DNA of 64,000 nucleotides from Candidatus Neomarinimicrobiota bacterium (GTDB lineage Bacteria > Fidelibacterota > Marinisomatia > Marinisomatales > S15-B10), in assembly GCA_012964825.1 (NCBI GenBank), contig DTTI01000084.1, positions 62,001-126,000 of the forward strand, read 5' to 3'. Each line of letters begins with the position of its first letter. Position 1 is the stretch's first letter. The translations under genes and the position numbers were made by a program. Of the stretch, positions 63,285 to 64,000 are shown piece by piece. Below the pieces are notes generated by a model, which was not told where the DNA came from, did not search any database, and saw nothing but the letters and a program-made list of their open reading frames with translations.

Positions 63285-64000
63285 CAGATCATCTCCACAA
63301 GCTTTGGGGCAAGCCCGGTGTAGTCAGCTGGTGTGAGCTTAAGAAGTGTCTGTTTATCCTTATCACCGAGATTTAGTTGGGACACGAATTGTTTTATTGA
63401 ATTAGCATCAACCTGTTGACCTCGGGTCAGTGCCTTCATTCCCTCGTAGGCATCTTGCTTTCCCGCTTTTCGGAGGATGGTTTGAACCGCTTCAGCTAAC
63501 ACTTCCCAGTGTTTGTTCAGTTCGGCTGATAATTGAGATCTGTTAACAGAGATACGACTGAGACCATTCAAAACATTTTTCAGTGCTAAAGTGCTGTGCC
63601 CAAGGGCAACACCTTGGTTGCGCAATGTGGTACTGTCAGTAAGGTCCCGCTGCATTCTGGAAATGGGGAGTGTGGTGGCGAGATGATTCAGCAGTGCATT
63701 TGCCACACCCAGATTACCTTCAGCATTTTCAAACTGAATAGGATTGATCTTGTGAGGCATGGTGGAGGAGCCTACTTCACCGGCCACGGTTTTCTGACCT
63801 AGTATTCCACGACTGATGTATGACCACATATCTCTGCAGAGATTGGTGAGGATGGAATTGATCCTTACAATTTGATGATAACTTTCCGCAAGTGAATCGT
63901 GGGATTCAATCTGAGTGGTGACAAGATTCGGTTCCAGTCCGAGACTTTTAATGATCCTGTTGGTAAAGCGTATCCAGTTCACTTTGGGATACGCCACTTT
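63284..64000 (-). CDS. purB: Adenylosuccinate lyase (5' end outside window)
   Basis: C-terminal 238 residues are visible; the gene enters from the right edge, so GTG 63997 is an internal codon, not a start. It resembles E. coli PurB: TTQIESHDSLAE, the fumarase-superfamily signature GSSTMPHKINPIQFENAEGN and RDLTDSTTLRNQG. It cleaves SAICAR and adenylosuccinate. It is the first visible gene of a purB-F-D-N-H operon. Confidence 0.95.
   Translation of the reverse strand, partial: KVAYPKVNWIRFTNRIIKSLGLEPNLVTTQIESHDSLAESYHQIVRINSILTNLCRDMWSYISRGILGQKTVAGEVGSSTMPHKINPIQFENAEGNLGVANALLNHLATTLPISRMQRDLTDSTTLRNQGVALGHSTLALKNVLNGLSRISVNRSQLSAELNKHWEVLAEAVQTILRKAGKQDAYEGMKALTRGQQVDANSIKQFVSQLNLGDKDKQTLLKLTPADYTGLAPKLVEMI

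Overview
The window is one dense, mostly operon-organised stretch of a bacterial chromosome. It has no rRNA, recognisable tRNA, insertion sequence, prophage or CRISPR array. The best guess is a marine, Gram-negative member of the FCB superphylum, for example Marinimicrobia/SAR406. This is an inference from two secreted proteins with C-terminal 'NYPNPFN'-type sorting modules (type IX secretion/FlgD-like), many lipoproteins with clear lipoboxes, an outer-membrane barrel protein, E. coli-type fumarate reductase together with 2-oxoglutarate:ferredoxin oxidoreductase, and a Na+-type stator signature. No phylogenetic marker was available to prove it.

Layout. 1-2.4 kb: frdB (partial) and frdA on the minus strand. 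2.8-6.5 kb: gamma-glutamyl metabolism (GGT, C26 gamma-glutamyl hydrolase, glutamate-cysteine ligase). 6.6-7.6 kb: a dienelactone hydrolase and a DUF4430-like small protein, ended by a terminator. 7.7-13.6 kb: central energy metabolism (isolated nuoB, korAB, malic enzyme), with a 558-bp intergenic region that holds a nested inverted repeat and a small ORF coupled to korA. 13.6-15.7 kb: a TRAP binding protein and two lipoproteins. 15.9-22.4 kb: a tightly overlapping plus-strand operon (exonuclease, EEP phosphatase, outer-membrane protein, lipid kinase, membrane protein, APC permease, arginine-deiminase-like enzyme). 22.4-32.7 kb: amino-acid enzymes (class V and class III PLP enzymes, threonine synthase, phenylalanine hydroxylase), a Na+/H+ antiporter and secreted hydrolases.

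32.8-40.6 kb is the standout: a seven-gene operon with its own promoter and terminator. It encodes MotA and MotB stators, a FliG homologue and a shortened FliF-like protein (signal peptide, FliF collar/RBM3 region, long coiled coil, TM, FliG-binding-like tail), preceded by three envelope proteins (carboxypeptidase-regulatory/FxLYD protein, coiled-coil TPR protein, outer-membrane barrel with TPR). No rod, hook, filament, export or chemotaxis gene accompanies them. The likely reading is a non-flagellar, ion-driven rotary machine that spans the envelope.

40.6-46.7 kb: a secreted amidase, an M28 peptidase and pyruvate phosphate dikinase (minus strand). 46.8-58.4 kb: acetoacetyl-CoA synthetase, a split MaoC hydratase, a Liv-type ABC importer, a long-chain acyl-CoA ligase, and a secreted CxxCH/copper-monooxygenase-like protein; together these suggest uptake and CoA activation of a carboxylic acid. 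58.4-64 kb: the overlapping purine operon purB(partial)-purF-purD-purN-purH.
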